Shown one piece after another: positions 1 to 12,237 of a stretch of DNA of 64,000 bases. This DNA is from Miscanthus floridulus (lineage: Eukaryota; Streptophyta; Magnoliopsida; Poales; Poaceae). The translations under genes and the position numbers were made by a program. The notes under the pieces were generated by a model that did no database searches, was not told where the DNA came from, and worked only from the letters and a program-made list of their open reading frames with translations. Position 1 is the first letter of the stretch, and each line of letters opens with the position of its first letter. The stretch lies in NCBI RefSeq assembly GCF_019320115.1, contig NC_089598.1:25192989-25256988 (forward strand), written 5' to 3'.

Positions 1-888
1 CATCGCACCAACGATCTAGCAAAATAAGTCATTATCAGTTGATATTCATTTTGGAAGTTTTCTTTTGCTTCTAGTAGACATTGCATGGCTTTCATGAGTC
101 TTCTTTCTAGTGCACATTGTGGGACTTTGTGGTGCCATCAAAGATTGCTTCTTGTTTGTTTGAGGTGTACCCTCTGTCTTCTTTGCCTTTGCCTTCCCTT
201 CTGCCTTCCCATCTCTTTGTGCCTGAGATGTACCCTTTGTCTATTTTTGGCCTTTTCCTTCCTTCTGCCTTGCCTTCTCTCTCTTTTTCTTGCCTATAGA
301 TTACGAGGGAGTAGGTGGCAGTGTTTCACAAGAACTTGGCAAAGAGTACTCAGTGGAGAGTGGGTCGGGTTAGCTTGAGACACATGATGACCTGCACGTG
401 CAAATTATTATTTAGAGTTGTTAAAAAATTACTTAGAAATAGGAAACGATACTTGGTACATTGAAATTCAACTTACTTATTAATTTTCCCAAAGCTCAAG
501 TTAGTAGAGCATCCTTAGCTGCATTAGAAACATATTTGTTGAAATATATAGCACTTAGGAATAGGAAAAAGTAAATCTGGGTTTTAGAAAAAAAAATGTT
601 TGACAAGTGCTATTCTCTGTTGTTGAAATAAGTGCTATTCACAGGTGTAGGAGTACAAAACCTAAACATTTCAGAACTAGACTTGTTGATTTCAACTCGC
701 TTAGGTGGAAAATACATTAGTGTGGGTCCTGAGAATGTACATGATTCTCAGTTGTTTCTTGAGCAGATTCATTTGCTTTCTTCTTCTTGAGAGCCCCTTC
801 ATATTAGTACAACAAGATGTTAGTACATGTTATTAGTTGACATTAGTACAAGATAGGATGCATTATTACCTCTTAGCTAGTATGGCCG
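1..888. other. gene-poor flank, pyrimidine-rich stretch at 85-300
   Basis: No supportable gene. Bases 85-300 are strongly CT-rich with an internally repeated pattern. Read on the minus strand they give a Lys/Gln/Ala-rich low-complexity peptide of the kind found at the C-terminus of MULE transposases, which would suit the minus-strand MULE remnant at 1145-1867. That link is weak inference. The rest is AT-rich and featureless to me. Confidence 0.3.
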
Positions 889-1144
889 CTATATCATCTG
901 GGTTAACATTTTTGCATGTGCGCCAATGGTGTTCATATAGCTGGTATACTTGACATCTATGCTGCCCCTTCCTATGTGTTGTGCTGCCACTGTTCTCTGC
1001 ACACCTTTTGAACCTCTAGTTTTTCCTTCTACCAGCAGTGGACTTGAGAAGTGGAGGATGCATGGGGAAGCCATAGGCTGATTATGACCACTGGGATTTG
1101 TCAGTAAGGGCAAGGATAAGGTTACTATATGCAACTCTAAATTT

Positions 1145-1867
1145 CTAAATTGAGTAGTATGGGTCAACATACATCTCCAGAGGATCTCCTAATGAAGTGA
1201 TAATAGGAGGGTCTTCTTTGTCATAAGCAACAATAGGAGGTTGTATAGGATCCTTTCCCACGAATCCATCCTCCTCCTCGTGGTCTTTGTCAAACTCGGA
1301 CTCAAGGGTGTTGCCCTCATGAGAAGCCTCGATTTTAGGTGCATTGCCTAAGTATAAGTTCTTCTCATTGACATCCACAGATCCATTATCTGGTTCTAGA
1401 GTGGTCAGGTACGTGTCATCATTTGGAGTGGTGTCATCATCAAGAGTTGTACTGGCTTGATTTAGGCATGTTGGATGTAGGTTCAGGAGTGGGTTGGTTT
1501 GTTTTAGGCATGTTGGATGTAGGTTTAGGACTAGGCTGGTTTGTTTTAGGTCTACTGGATGTAGGTTCAGGAATAGACTGAATTTTAGCAAGCATATCTG
1601 TTATAGTAGGCTACTTAGGGATCTCTTATGGAAGAGTGTATGCTATAGCCATGTTCACTTTCTATCAACAATTCAACATGTTTGGCATACATCACAAGCA
1701 ATTCTTGGCCTGTTTTCACTACTAAATGGTTTTTTACTATCAGCATCATAGTAGGCAACGATTACAAGTTCATGATGATCAGGATGATACTTCTTCTCCA
1801 CAATTTTATCGACAAGGTCCTTGAAATTGTAGACGTCAGAGTCTACAACCATATTGACAACAAACAA
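1145..1867 (-). pseudogene. MuDR/MULE-like transposase N-terminal remnant
   Basis: Two minus-strand open segments (1867-1673 and 1591-1145) share a reading frame but are separated by several stops. The first has the VYNFKDLVDKIVEKKYHP pattern of the N-terminal domain of grass MULE transposases. The second has a repeat of 14 residues, then an acidic linker and the motif YDKEDPPI, which in MULE proteins precedes the MuDR DNA-binding domain. The DNA-binding, DDE catalytic and SWIM domains are missing and the frame ends at 1145. I read it as a truncated, dead transposon fragment. Family recognition is from memory of motif style, not a search. Confidence 0.5.
1449..1576. repeat. three tandem 42-bp repeats
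   Basis: The words TTAGG...TGGATGTAGGTT recur at 1462, 1504 and 1546, an exact 42-bp period. On the minus strand each unit encodes 14 residues of the form LNLHPxxLxQxxxx, so the array kept the frame of the MULE remnant. Confidence 0.8.
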
Positions 1868-1870
1868 TAA

Positions 1871-3329
1871 TCTTCCTTCCTACATCTAGGGTTGCCAACA
1901 AGCCTTATCTCTAAGAGATAACTCGATTCGTTGGCTATAGTGATCAGCACAAGGGGTACTGCTATTATGATCCCCACACGCAGACTTTAGGGTTCACCCA
2001 ATAAGTTAAGATGGCATCAAATCTATAGTCTACTGCATGTTTGTAACGCCCATCACATATGGCAATACAAACTTAGGAGAAGAACAAGAGCATCACTTAC
2101 CTTCTAAGAAGCAAAGAAGGGCCTGGATTTGAGTTTACCATCCTGCCTAGAGTCTCTGCCCAGCTCGATGGTGCGCACGGTCGCTTGGCCAAATGGTGTG
2201 GATCACCCCTACCTAGCTCGACGGTGTGCCTGCTCACTTTGTTGGTGTTTTGTTGACCGACTAGTGAATTTATACGAATGTCGTGCTGCTCCAGGAAGAT
2301 GATGGTAGCATCCAAAAGACACGAGGAGTTATATTGGTTTAGGTCGGAGCCTTATATCCAGTCTCAGAGAGAAGGCTCTGAAGTTCTTACAACGGGTGGT
2401 GCAAGAATGGTAGAAGAGGTAGGAGAGCTAGAACTAGGAGATGGACTGCCCAAAGGAGAGCTTCAAGAGTCTGGAATCTGAAGATGATGCTTGGAAGGGT
2501 GCCCTGACTGCCCTTATATAGAGTCTGGGGCTAGATCATGTACAAAGAAGAAGGTTCTTCCGACTGAGGGGTTGTGAGCCTGAGGGAGGAGGCCTAGCTA
2601 ACTTGGCTTGCAAGTAACGTTGTCTTGTGGTGCACGTCTGGGCGTGGCTGTCGTCAGGGTCTTGAGCCCACATCGCGGCATGGTGTGTTGTGGTGCTACA
2701 GTGCCAGTCATGGTGGCACTGTGAGCATGATAATGTTTCACCGGCCATCCTGCGCAATGTGGTCTCGCCATGGCCTTCGGCATCACCTCCTGATGATCCG
2801 GGGGTGTCGTATAGGAGTTGGTAGCCGCCCTAGGGTCATCGGTCGTCTTATCATTAGTGGAGTTGGTGGCCACGTCGGAGCCCTTGTTGGCTTGGATGAC
2901 CTTTAAGTCAAGGGCACCGTCATGAATCCCATCTCGTAGTGGGTGGAATCGTACATATGTCTCGTCGAGCCATATTTGGATGGTGGGTTTCCATACTGGC
3001 AGTCATCACTTGGCGGTGTTGTCTTGTCTGCGCTGCGTGGCGTAGGGATGGTGTCTGACCGAGCTAAGGTGACTGTTGTACCCTAGGTCCATGCGGGGTC
3101 TGTGCGGCGTGCCTGCTCCTGTCAGAACAGGAGCACTTGGCGGGCTTGATCTCTCCCTGTTCCTCATAGGGGTTGGTACGGTGAGAGGTCATGAGTTGTT
3201 GTGGAGCGTGCGGCTAAAGCAGACGGAAGGAGTCGTGGTAGACCCTGGCCTTAGTGTTTGGCCCGGCCTGCTCAGCTTAGCTAGGCCTCGATCGTTTGGG
3301 CTTATACTGGCTAGCGTATTGTGGGCCGC
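1871..3329. repeat. old LTR-like sequence interrupted by solo LTR
   Basis: No coding capacity is supportable. From about 2280 the style (a GC-richer block with a short leader-like stretch around 2330-2480) resembles a Gypsy LTR like the one at 22.5-22.8 kb. It appears to resume at 5261 and run to about 5440 after the inserted solo LTR. Ends and family are uncertain. Confidence 0.3.
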
Positions 3330-5260
3330 TGTAAGGTCCTAATATGGCTAGAGGGGGGTGAATAGCCTATTTAAAAAGCTATAAACCAACTAGAGCAATT
3401 TGATTAGTATGATAAATAGCGAAATGCAAACTTGCTCTAACTCTACAAGGGTTGCAAGCCACCTATCCAATAATTCTAGTTACTATAATCACTATACACA
3501 CAATTTGCTAAGTCACTACTCACTAAGAGCTCTCACACTTGCTACACTAAAGAGCTCCACTAAATAAACTTAAGCTACAAAGCAAGCTCTCAATTCTAGC
3601 TACACTAAAGAGCTTACTACAACTAGTTTGCGGGTATGTAAATGAGTAAGTAAGGTGATTATACCGCCGTGTAGAGAAATGAACCTATCACAAGATGAGT
3701 ACTAACTCAATCACCGGGAGAATACCAAAGGGCAAGAGACAACCAATTTTCTTCCGAGGTTCACGTGCTTACCAACACGCTACATCCTCGTTGTGTCGAC
3801 CAACACTTTGTGGTTCGGTGACTAAGAGGTGTTGCACGAACCTCGTCCACACAATTGGACACTGCAAGAACCAACCCACAAGTGAGGTAACTCAATGACA
3901 CGAGCAATCCACTAGAGTTACTTTTTGATGCCCCGTCGGGGAAGGCACAAGTCCCCTCACAATCACCAGGAGGTGGCCATGAATAATCACCAACTCATGC
4001 CAATCCTCCTCCGCTGCTCCAAGCCGTCTAGGTGGCGGCAACCACCAAGAGTAACAAGCGAATCCTACAATAAAACACGAACACCAAGTGCCTCTAGATG
4101 CAATCACTCAAGCAATGCACTTGGATTCTCTCATAATCTCACAAAGATGATGAATCAATGATGAAGATAAGTGGGAGGGCTTTGGCTAAGCTCACAAGGT
4201 TGCTATGTCAATGCAAATGGCCAAGAGAGTGAGCTTGAGCCGGCCATAGGGCTTAAATAGAGAGCCCCCACGAATAGAGCCGTTGGCTCTCTGTTCATTG
4301 AAAATTCGGGGCGACCGGACTTGCTGGTCAGATCGACTGAACGCAGGACCCCAGCGTCCGGTCGCACGATGCACGCCACGTGGCCCCTGCTTCAAATGTT
4401 GATCGTCCGATCTCAACGGTCATCGGTACATTTAAGTAGTGACCGAATGCGCTGCTCAAAGTGACCGGACGTATGACCCCAGCGTCCGGTCATTTCTAGT
4501 AAGGTTCCAGTCGTGACCGGACGTGTTCGGTCATGCCCGACCGGACTCACCCAACGATCGATCACTTGTCGTCTCCTCTGTGCGATGCCACATCAGCACG
4601 ACTGGACACGGAACAATGTTTAGCCAGAGTCCGGTCAAGAGACCGAGGACGGCCTTCACTGCGCGCCACTGACCGGACACAGACCCAGCATCCAGTCACT
4701 GCGTGACCAGCCCAGCGTCTGATGCACTATGTGAAACCCTGTTTTTTCTGTACAGGGCGCCCGTGGCACCGTCGGACTATCCGTCGATGAAGTTTCAAAC
4801 CCTTGCTCCCAAGTGCTAAACACAATGTGTATCACCTTTGTGCATGTGTGTTAGCATATTTTCACAAATATTTTCAAGGGTGTTAGCACTCCACTAGATC
4901 CTAAATGCATATGCAATGAGTTAGAGCATCTAGTGGCACTTTGATAACCGTATTTTGATACGAGTTTTACCCCTCTTAATAGTACGGCTATCGAACCTAA
5001 ATGTGATCACACTTGCTAAGTGTCTTGATCACCGAAACAAAATGGCTCCTACCACTTATACCTTTGCCTTGAGCTTTTTGTTTTTCTCTTTCTTCTTTTC
5101 AAGTCCAAGCACTTGATCATCACCATGGCATCACCATCATCATGTCATGATCTTCATTTGCTTTACCACTTGAATGTGCTACCTATCCCATGATCACTTT
5201 GATAAACTAGGTTAGCACTTAGGGTTTCATCAATTCACCAAAATCAAACTAGAGCTTTCA
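3330..5260 (-). repeat. solo LTR of SIRE-like Copia element, reverse orientation
   Basis: This block is the reverse complement of the LTR at 30949-32888. Matching landmarks include the terminal TGAAAGCTCTAG (here ending at 5260 as CTAGAGCTTTCA), GGTCCTAATATGGCTAG at the other end (3333), and the shared middle with GACCGGAC/GTCCGGTC motifs (4270-4740). It is 1931 bp against 1940 bp for the other copy. No internal Copia sequence is attached on either side, so it is a solo LTR. Flanks are GCCGC (3325-3329) and GTCGT (5261-5265), a possible 5-bp target duplication altered by two C-to-T changes. Confidence 0.85.
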
Positions 5261-6250
5261 GTCGTCCGAGCGGCTAACTAATCGGTGCCTTGAGATACCC
5301 AGGGTATCATAACCCCGACACCGCTAGATAGAGTTGGGCCGCTTGGAAATCGCATGCCATGCCCATAACCTGGAAGACCAATTGGGACGAACTGTCTGTG
5401 CGACTAAGCCTACCATGGAGAAGGATAAGGTTGATTTTTATGGGCCCCTTTGGTTTGTCAAATTAGGGGCAACATTGTCATTTTTAACTGTTTGCAATAT
5501 CCCTTTTTCGATGGTCTTTCCATAATAAAAGTAACGGAATACATAAGTGTTCACGGGATATAATTTTATCATCAATTCACAAGAAAATTGAATAATTTTA
5601 GTGGCATATACTAAAGTCAAAAAGCTTTTGGTGGCATTGAAGGAGTTGGCTCCAGAAAAGTATATTGATCCCTTCATGCCATCGAAATTATGAATTTCCT
5701 TCAATGTCATGACTCTGCCACGACCAATATTTTAGTTAGCTAAGCAATCAGGCAAGAAAAGCAATGACTATAGGACTCACCGTGCGGCGATGGGTCGATA
5801 GACAGATGCTGCGTGTTCAATAGGGCACCAGCAGCGACCCTCTTTCACCACTAAATCGTCGCCGCCGATGCCCCTTGCGGCAAGGTCTGGTGGAGGAGGG
5901 GAGGCACGGTGTGGGTGGAGGGCCAGGGCGTCGTTGATCTCTAGGTAGGCACTGTCGATTGCGTCCTTAGTGGCTCTAAACCCTAACAAATCGCTGGCGC
6001 CGGCTTCACATGGAGTGCGGACGGAGAGATCCCACGGAGACGGAAGTCACGAACAGAAGGAACAAAATCACACGTGTCGACCCGTGTTACCCGATGGGTA
6101 AAACATGTACCGACTCTGTTGATCCGTTTTGAATTTGATGCACACATGTAGCCTAGTTAGCTGGAGCCTCACGCTCTAATATGAGACAAACTATTCACAT
6201 GCGGCAACCAATCACGCCCTGAACTAAAGGAGAGGCTTGTTGAGCGTACC
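5261..6250. other. spacer between solo LTR and KAS I upstream region
   Basis: It continues the older LTR to about 5440 and then holds mixed AT-rich sequence. One minus-strand open segment is listed separately (5777-5989). Nothing else is supportable. Confidence 0.3.
5777..5989 (-). pseudogene. possible exon fragment of unidentified gene
   Basis: A 70-codon minus-strand frame begins LGFRATKDAIDSAYLEINDA and continues LALHPHR before turning Pro/Gly-rich. The first 27 residues look like a genuine helical segment, perhaps from a TPR-like protein, and the DNA is GC-rich like grass exons. No continuation was found, so it would be a captured or broken exon. It may also be chance. Confidence 0.15.
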
Positions 6251-6299
6251 GTTTTTCACTATAGAAATGTTATACAACACATATGTGTTTTAGCACAAA

Positions 6300-6913
6300 A
6301 AAACACATGAATTTTTTTTTGTATCTCTCTCCCTCTCTCTTTCTCACCGGTGACCACCGACGTCGGCGAGCTCGCCCCGGCGCCCGCGCCCGACGCGCCT
6401 CCCCACGCCCGCGTCGGCCATGGCAGCGGCAGCGGCGGCGGATCTGTGATTTGTCCTTTCATAGAAAAAAAATTGTGATCTGTGATCTGTGGAGGCTGGA
6501 GGTAGAAGAATGGTGGAGACTGTTGGATCTTAATCCTATAGTATAAAAAAATTAAAACTGTATAAAACACATGGTTATATAACAGACAGACTCTTTCACT
6601 AAGGGCAACCGTAAACCTTGGAACACGCATCACAAGAGCAAACAAGAAGTTCCGTTGCATAGTCCGCCACGTTCCGTTGAGAACGAGGTAAACCCGTTGC
6701 CCGTCTCCGGCGCCTCCAAAGTCCCACAGCGCCAAAAGCCCAAACCCCTGTGGGCCCACGACCCCATCCTCCATATACACACGGGCAACGCTCCGCCTCG
6801 CAGCCAGCAGGACACCACTCATCTTCTTCCCCCCACGCCTCGTTTCCATCGCCGCCACCCTCTCCTCCTCCCCCGTCCCACCCCTCGCCACCGCCACCGC
6901 CACCGCCGTCGCC
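6300..6913 (+). promoter_or_regulatory. KAS I upstream region and pyrimidine-rich leader
   Basis: The 600 bases before the KAS I start contain no conserved coding frame. From about 6800 the sequence becomes a CT/CCGCC-rich leader that runs into the ATG at 6914, as is usual for grass housekeeping genes. No clear TATA box was identified. The transcription start is not known. Confidence 0.35.
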
Positions 6914-9900
6914 ATGCAGAGCCTTCTCCTGCCCACCGCTGCCGCGGCCCCGGCGGCGGCTCCGCGGGGTCGGCGGAATCTCCCAGGGCGCCTCTCCGTC
7001 CGCGCCTCAGCGACGGCGGCAGCGGCACCGCGGCGGGAGACGGATCCCAAGAAGCGCGTGGTGATCACGGGGATGGGGCTGGTCTCCGTGTTCGGGAACG
7101 ACGTAGACGCTTACTACGACCGCCTGCTAGCCGGGGAGAGCGGCATCGGGCCCATCGACCGCTTCGACGCCTCTAAGTTCCCCACCCGCTTCGCCGGCCA
7201 GATTCGGGGCTTCTCCTCCGAGGGCTACATCGACGGAAAGAACGACCGCCGCCTCGACGACTGCCTCCGGTACTGCATCGTCAGTGGCAAGAAGGCTCTC
7301 GAGGCCGCCGGGATTGCCCACGGCTCCAAGCCCATGGAAAAGGTAGCTAGCACTGGAAACACACCTCGGATTGCTTTTTGTTTTAAATGCTGCACTTTTA
7401 CTGGCAAGTAGAGTTGTGAATTGCCTAGTTACGTTGAGATCTTTCCGTCAGATATAAACTGTCCTGTGGTATTGCGCTTTTGATAAATCAGGGGACGTTG
7501 GTTGGTTCATTGTGTGATGGTGACTTCAATTTCCTTTTCTTTGGATTGAGATGTGATCTCCGGGAATAGTGAGATTCGTGACCTTGATGGCTTAGATGCA
7601 GAGGCGGCAGGATATGCCATCTTATCTTGGCCCGAGGAGTAACACTTGTGTTGAGTCTAGACTCTGAGATTAACGATCTTGATGTCACATATAGATATCG
7701 TGCGGCAAGAAATAAAATGTGCTATCCTGGATGATCGATTGTAGTTTGAAGTTGACACGGTTCTTCTGGTTCTTCAACTCTTTGGTGCATAGCAGGGGAA
7801 GAAGATGAAGCTTTTCTTAGGGATAGGAGCTGGTGAATATTAGTATTGGTTTTTGTAGTGCTAGATACTGAATAAGGTGTTTTGGCTGTAAAGGGTCTCT
7901 GAATTCATTGTTGTCCGCAGCATAGGAACTCCTGAACTGGGGAGCATTGCTTAATCTAAAGAGCATTATGACATACATTTTCAGCAGCGAAATGCTCATG
8001 TCAGGATTTGTGCATCAGTGTAGATATATAGTATTGTCTCTATTTTTGGGTGGTAAGCTCAATGTTACAGTTTTGTCTGTTTGGCTAAATCAGCACATCA
8101 ATTTACATTGCAACCGTGGTGTCTTAGAGGGCAAAAGGGCAAATGTCTTACAGTTAGAATGGTATTTTTGGTGTGTATCTGATATAAAAACTGGGTGACT
8201 CTTAAATGGCATAGATAATAAAGGTGTCCTTTGATGTCACTCAAAGCCAATTGTGGTGTATTGGAAGTTAGTCTTGTGAGTAACTTGCCTTTGGTTGGCT
8301 CTTACTTTTAAGGTAAAAAAAATTGGAAGATTACATAAATCATGTCTGCTACAGTGCCTTTTGAAAAATTCATTTAAAATTAGTCGAACTCAGTATGATA
8401 TATTTGTGACTAGTCTTAACAAAGTAGTAGTTTTATTAAAAAGAATGATTGACACAACAGGTTTAATTCGTAGTAACATATGAGCTTTGCGAAAATCTGT
8501 TGTTTCATTGATGATTCACTTGCATTATGGCGATTTTTCTACCAAAGTATTCCCTTCTTCCAGGCATATTGTGGAAGGATAATGTCATCAAAAGTATATT
8601 TTAACCATTATTTTGTCTTAGAATATTGTCAATCTCCACAAAACCAATGTCATATTAAAAGTAGTTCGAGTATAAATCTATTGATGTAACTTTTGTACCC
8701 TAAGCACACATAATTTGACTAGTTGTTGGTCAGGTTGACGGAGTTTGATTTCTTCAAAATAAACACGCCCTACAGGTCAGAGGGAGTAGCATTTTTGGAT
8801 TAAATCAAATTGTTTTCTAGCACATCAAACTTTAGTTTGTACAGTATTGATAGTAGTTTCATCTGCTAGTTTAATATTTTTACTAGTCCTATAAGATTTT
8901 CTCACTGTTGATACTTGATACTACGTTTGGTGCTAATTGGTAAAACATTCTCTCTGACAGATTGACAAGACCCGGGCTGGTGTGCTTGTGGGCACTGGTA
9001 TGGGTGGCCTCACGGTGTTTTCTGATGGTGTTCAGAATCTCATTGAGAAGGGATACAGAAAAATAACTCCTTTCTTCATCCCATATGCTATAACAAACAT
9101 GGGTTCTGCCCTGCTTGGAATGGACATTGGTTTCATGGGTCCAAACTATTCCATCTCAACTGCCTGTGCTACGTCGAACTACTGTTTCTATGCTGCAGCA
9201 AACCATATCCGTAGAGGTGAAGCTGAAATAATGATAGCTGGTGGCACTGAAGCTGCAATTATTCCAATTGGTGTTGGTGGCTTTGTTGCCTGTAGAGCAC
9301 TGTCACAGAGGAATGATGACCCCAAAACAGCATCCAGGCCTTGGGACAAGGATCGTGATGGTTTTGTCATGGGTGAAGGAGCTGGAGTCCTGGTATGATA
9401 TATTATCTGATATTTTGTTAAGCCTATAAACTGCAATAGAAAATATATTTTGTTTAACAATTTGTGAAGAGTAACTTCCATTCAGTTCTAATGCGCCCAG
9501 GGTCTATCTCTAGCTGCTCCAATACTTCAGTTGCGATGAATGTTTTCTATAATCTATATTCAATTGATCATTCATCTTCTGCTATGTATATTCTTATGGC
9601 ATGATGATAAGATGTTTCATGCTTGTCATTCCTTTTGCCATGGAATTATGAATTTTCTATCCATTAATATTCTAATTCCTAGTTCTTTCAATCAATTTGA
9701 CAAAGGTCATGGAGAGCCTAGAGCACGCAATGAAACGTGATGCACCAATAATTGCAGAGTATTTAGGAGGCGCTGTGAACTGTGATGCTTACCATATGAC
9801 TGACCCGAGATCTGATGGTCTTGGTGTTTCATCTTGCATCAAGCAAAGTCTCGAAGATGCTGGTGTGGCACCTGAGGAGGTAGTATGAATTTTAGTTGTT

Positions 9901-10803
9901 AAAAATACTGCTTCATTTCATATTTGTTCCATTATGCTTAACCTTGTCTGTAACTCTGTACTTTCTAGAGTGACAGTTGTTCTTGATTCTTAAATAGTGA
10001 TCCATAGTTGTGCAATTTGGCATGGTTGCCACACTTTTGGTTCAGATATAATTTTCACTCATCTAGCTGGCATGTAACTATACACTGTAAATGCCAATTC
10101 CTTACACATTTCACAGTTATATATTTGCTTTGATAAGCTGGTTTTGACTTCACGAATCCTTTGAGGAATCTTATGTAAATGGAACACTTACAAACTATTT
10201 GCAGGTCAACTATATTAATGCTCATGCAACATCAACCCTTGCTGGTGATCTGGCAGAGGTGAATGCCATCAAGCAAGTCTTCAAGGACCCATCTGGGATC
10301 AAAATAAATGCAACCAAGGTATTTCAAACTTATCAATATTATTTCAGATATTTATTCATTGCCCCTTCCTGATGGTTGATGTGATCTTTTATTTGCAGTC
10401 CATGATAGGACATTGCCTTGGTGCAGCAGGCGGTTTGGAAGCCATTGCTACTGTTAAAGCGATAACTACTGGATGGGTGCATCCAAGCATAAACCAATTT
10501 GTAAGTAACAGCACGGTAATTTTAGCTATCATTCTATTAGAATCTGTTTGCCACTAAATCTGAGCTACATTCTCTTTTGATTGCAGAACCCAGAGGAAGC
10601 GGTTGAATTTGACACTGTACCTAATGTAAAAAAGCAGCATGAAGTGAACGTTGGTTGGTATCAATTTCAAGGCACATTAACCCCCCCAAACAAAACCTCT
10701 TTCTCGTACTTATATTTGTTTGTATTGCCGTGCAGGTATCTCAAATTCCTTTGGATTTGGAGGTCACAATTCTGTCGTTGTATTTGCGCCATTTAAGCCA
10801 TAA
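6914..10803 (+). CDS. KAS1: 3-oxoacyl-[acyl-carrier-protein] synthase I, plastid (KAS I)
   Basis: Condensing enzyme of plastid type II fatty-acid synthesis, which extends acyl-ACP with malonyl-ACP from C4 to C16. Seven exons keep frame with GT-AG introns: 6914-7342, 8961-9392, 9706-9879, 10205-10318, 10399-10500, 10587-10653 and 10736-10803, giving 461 residues (plant KAS I is about 470). Residues 1-45 are Ala/Arg/Ser-rich, like a chloroplast transit peptide, and the mature part starts near KKRVVITGMG. The catalytic triad is visible: Cys212 in STACATSN, His352 in NAHATSTLAGD, His388 in GHCLGAAGG. The glycine-rich GFGGHNSVVVF closes the protein. FPTRFAGQIRGFSSEGYIDG favours KAS I over KAS II. 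All catalytic residues are intact, so it is probably functional. Exon 3 uses an AAAG acceptor instead of CAG. Confidence 0.95.
8550..8786. mobile_element. degenerate Stowaway-like MITE in KAS I intron 1
   Basis: It lies inside the 1.6-kb first intron. The left end (TTCCCTTCTTCC after TA at 8548) and right end (CAGAGGGAG before TA at 8787) resemble the CTCCCTCC termini of Stowaway elements with a TA target duplication. The interior is AT-rich and noncoding. The termini are diverged, so the call is tentative. Confidence 0.35.
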
Positions 10804-12237
10804 GGTGTTCCTTGCCTCACAAATCTTGGTCAGAACAGCGGAGATCTTTCTAGGGATTTCTGCGTTCAGTTTTCATGTGTTCTTTGGGGGAAGTAATGTC
10901 AGATTTGAGCCAGCAACGTTACAAATGAACTAAAGCTGAGATACATTGCATTTTAGATAACTTAGATTGAGCACGGCTGTACAAACGTTGCTTTGAATCA
11001 TTTGTAATTGATTGTACTGTTTTCTATGGAAGAGGGGTCCTGTAGCACATCTGGACCTTCTTCTAGTTCAATACCATACAAATGAATTTGTAGGGCAGGA
11101 TTGTGTCTCTACTGCTGGATCGTGACTCTTTATTTGGCAATCATTTTTTTGAAATGGCTATATATACATACACGCGCGCTTGAATGAAGCGTGCACTAAA
11201 TAAATGATGTGCGTTTAACAGACTAGGGTGATATTTTGGAAAGTAAAAGCTTGAATACGTACTATATGATGTTGCAACCAAATACGCTAACTGTGAATCA
11301 GAAACAAAAAGAGTACTCACAAAATCAGCATTTCTGCCGCTGGTGGTGTTGAAGGGAGTTATTATTAACCTGATTTTGGTGGTTAATTAACAACATATCC
11401 AAGTGATGGATTTGGGTTATGAAATAAAGGAGATTGAGAAATTAATCATCTAAAAACAGGACGGGTACGGGTTGAAGATAACAAACACCCGAGACATCAG
11501 TATGGCTAGCGGGGAAGAAATTTCTCCATACCATACCCACTAAAGCAAGTGAGGGTGCTTTTGTCTCCATCTTCGTTCACAAGATATAATTAGATATACT
11601 CAACATAGAACCTGTCATGCTAACCTCAACGCTAAGCTTGCGCATATTTTTGCAAACGTGGCATCATATATACACCAAATTAACTTGTGCAGATCTTAAC
11701 GAGTATGCAAAGGAAGGATTTATTTCTTGGGTGGACGGGTGGGTGAGGGGAGCAGGGAGTTGTTGTTTGGGTTGGTGGTATGGCTAGTCCTGCTCATGTC
11801 TAGACCATACCAGACCTTTATTTTGAGAGTTTAGGTATATCTATATCCGTACCAAGATCAATCGCAGAGTATACACAGAATGATATATAGATTTATATTT
11901 AAATAATAGGCTTTATTGATTACAAATATAATCTTACAACGGTCGAGTTTTACAAGTCATGGCTATATGTCTTAATAGCAAGCAGGCTCCTACTATAGCG
12001 TAGCATAACTTTATCCCACAGGCATGCTCAAGCGGCAGTGGAAACCCTACATTTCTAATCTCTCGATCTCCTAGTAGGTCTGTAGGTGCTTGCATAACTT
12101 CTATTCCTCATGGTTTGCTTCCTCATGAGCAACATAGTCCTTCTTAGGTTCACATATGTGAGTCAACAATTGATGAGTACATAAAGTACTCAGCAAGGCC
12201 TAACATGTGTGAAGGCTTGAGGGGTGATGGAGGTGGT
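10804..12237. other. KAS I 3' flank and spacer
   Basis: The first 300 bases are probably KAS I 3' untranslated sequence. After that I see AT-rich intergenic DNA with no supportable gene, RNA or complete repeat. Confidence 0.4.

Noticed and set aside
85..378. 97-codon Leu/Cys-rich membrane-like protein
   Set aside because: It comes from a CT-rich low-complexity tract; repeated CLRCTLCL words reflect the repeat, not a protein family.
6259..7068. 269-codon minus-strand frame over the KAS I leader
   Set aside because: It lies antisense to the KAS I first exon and leader. The composition (Arg/Ala/Gly) is the mirror of GC-rich exon 1, so it is a shadow.
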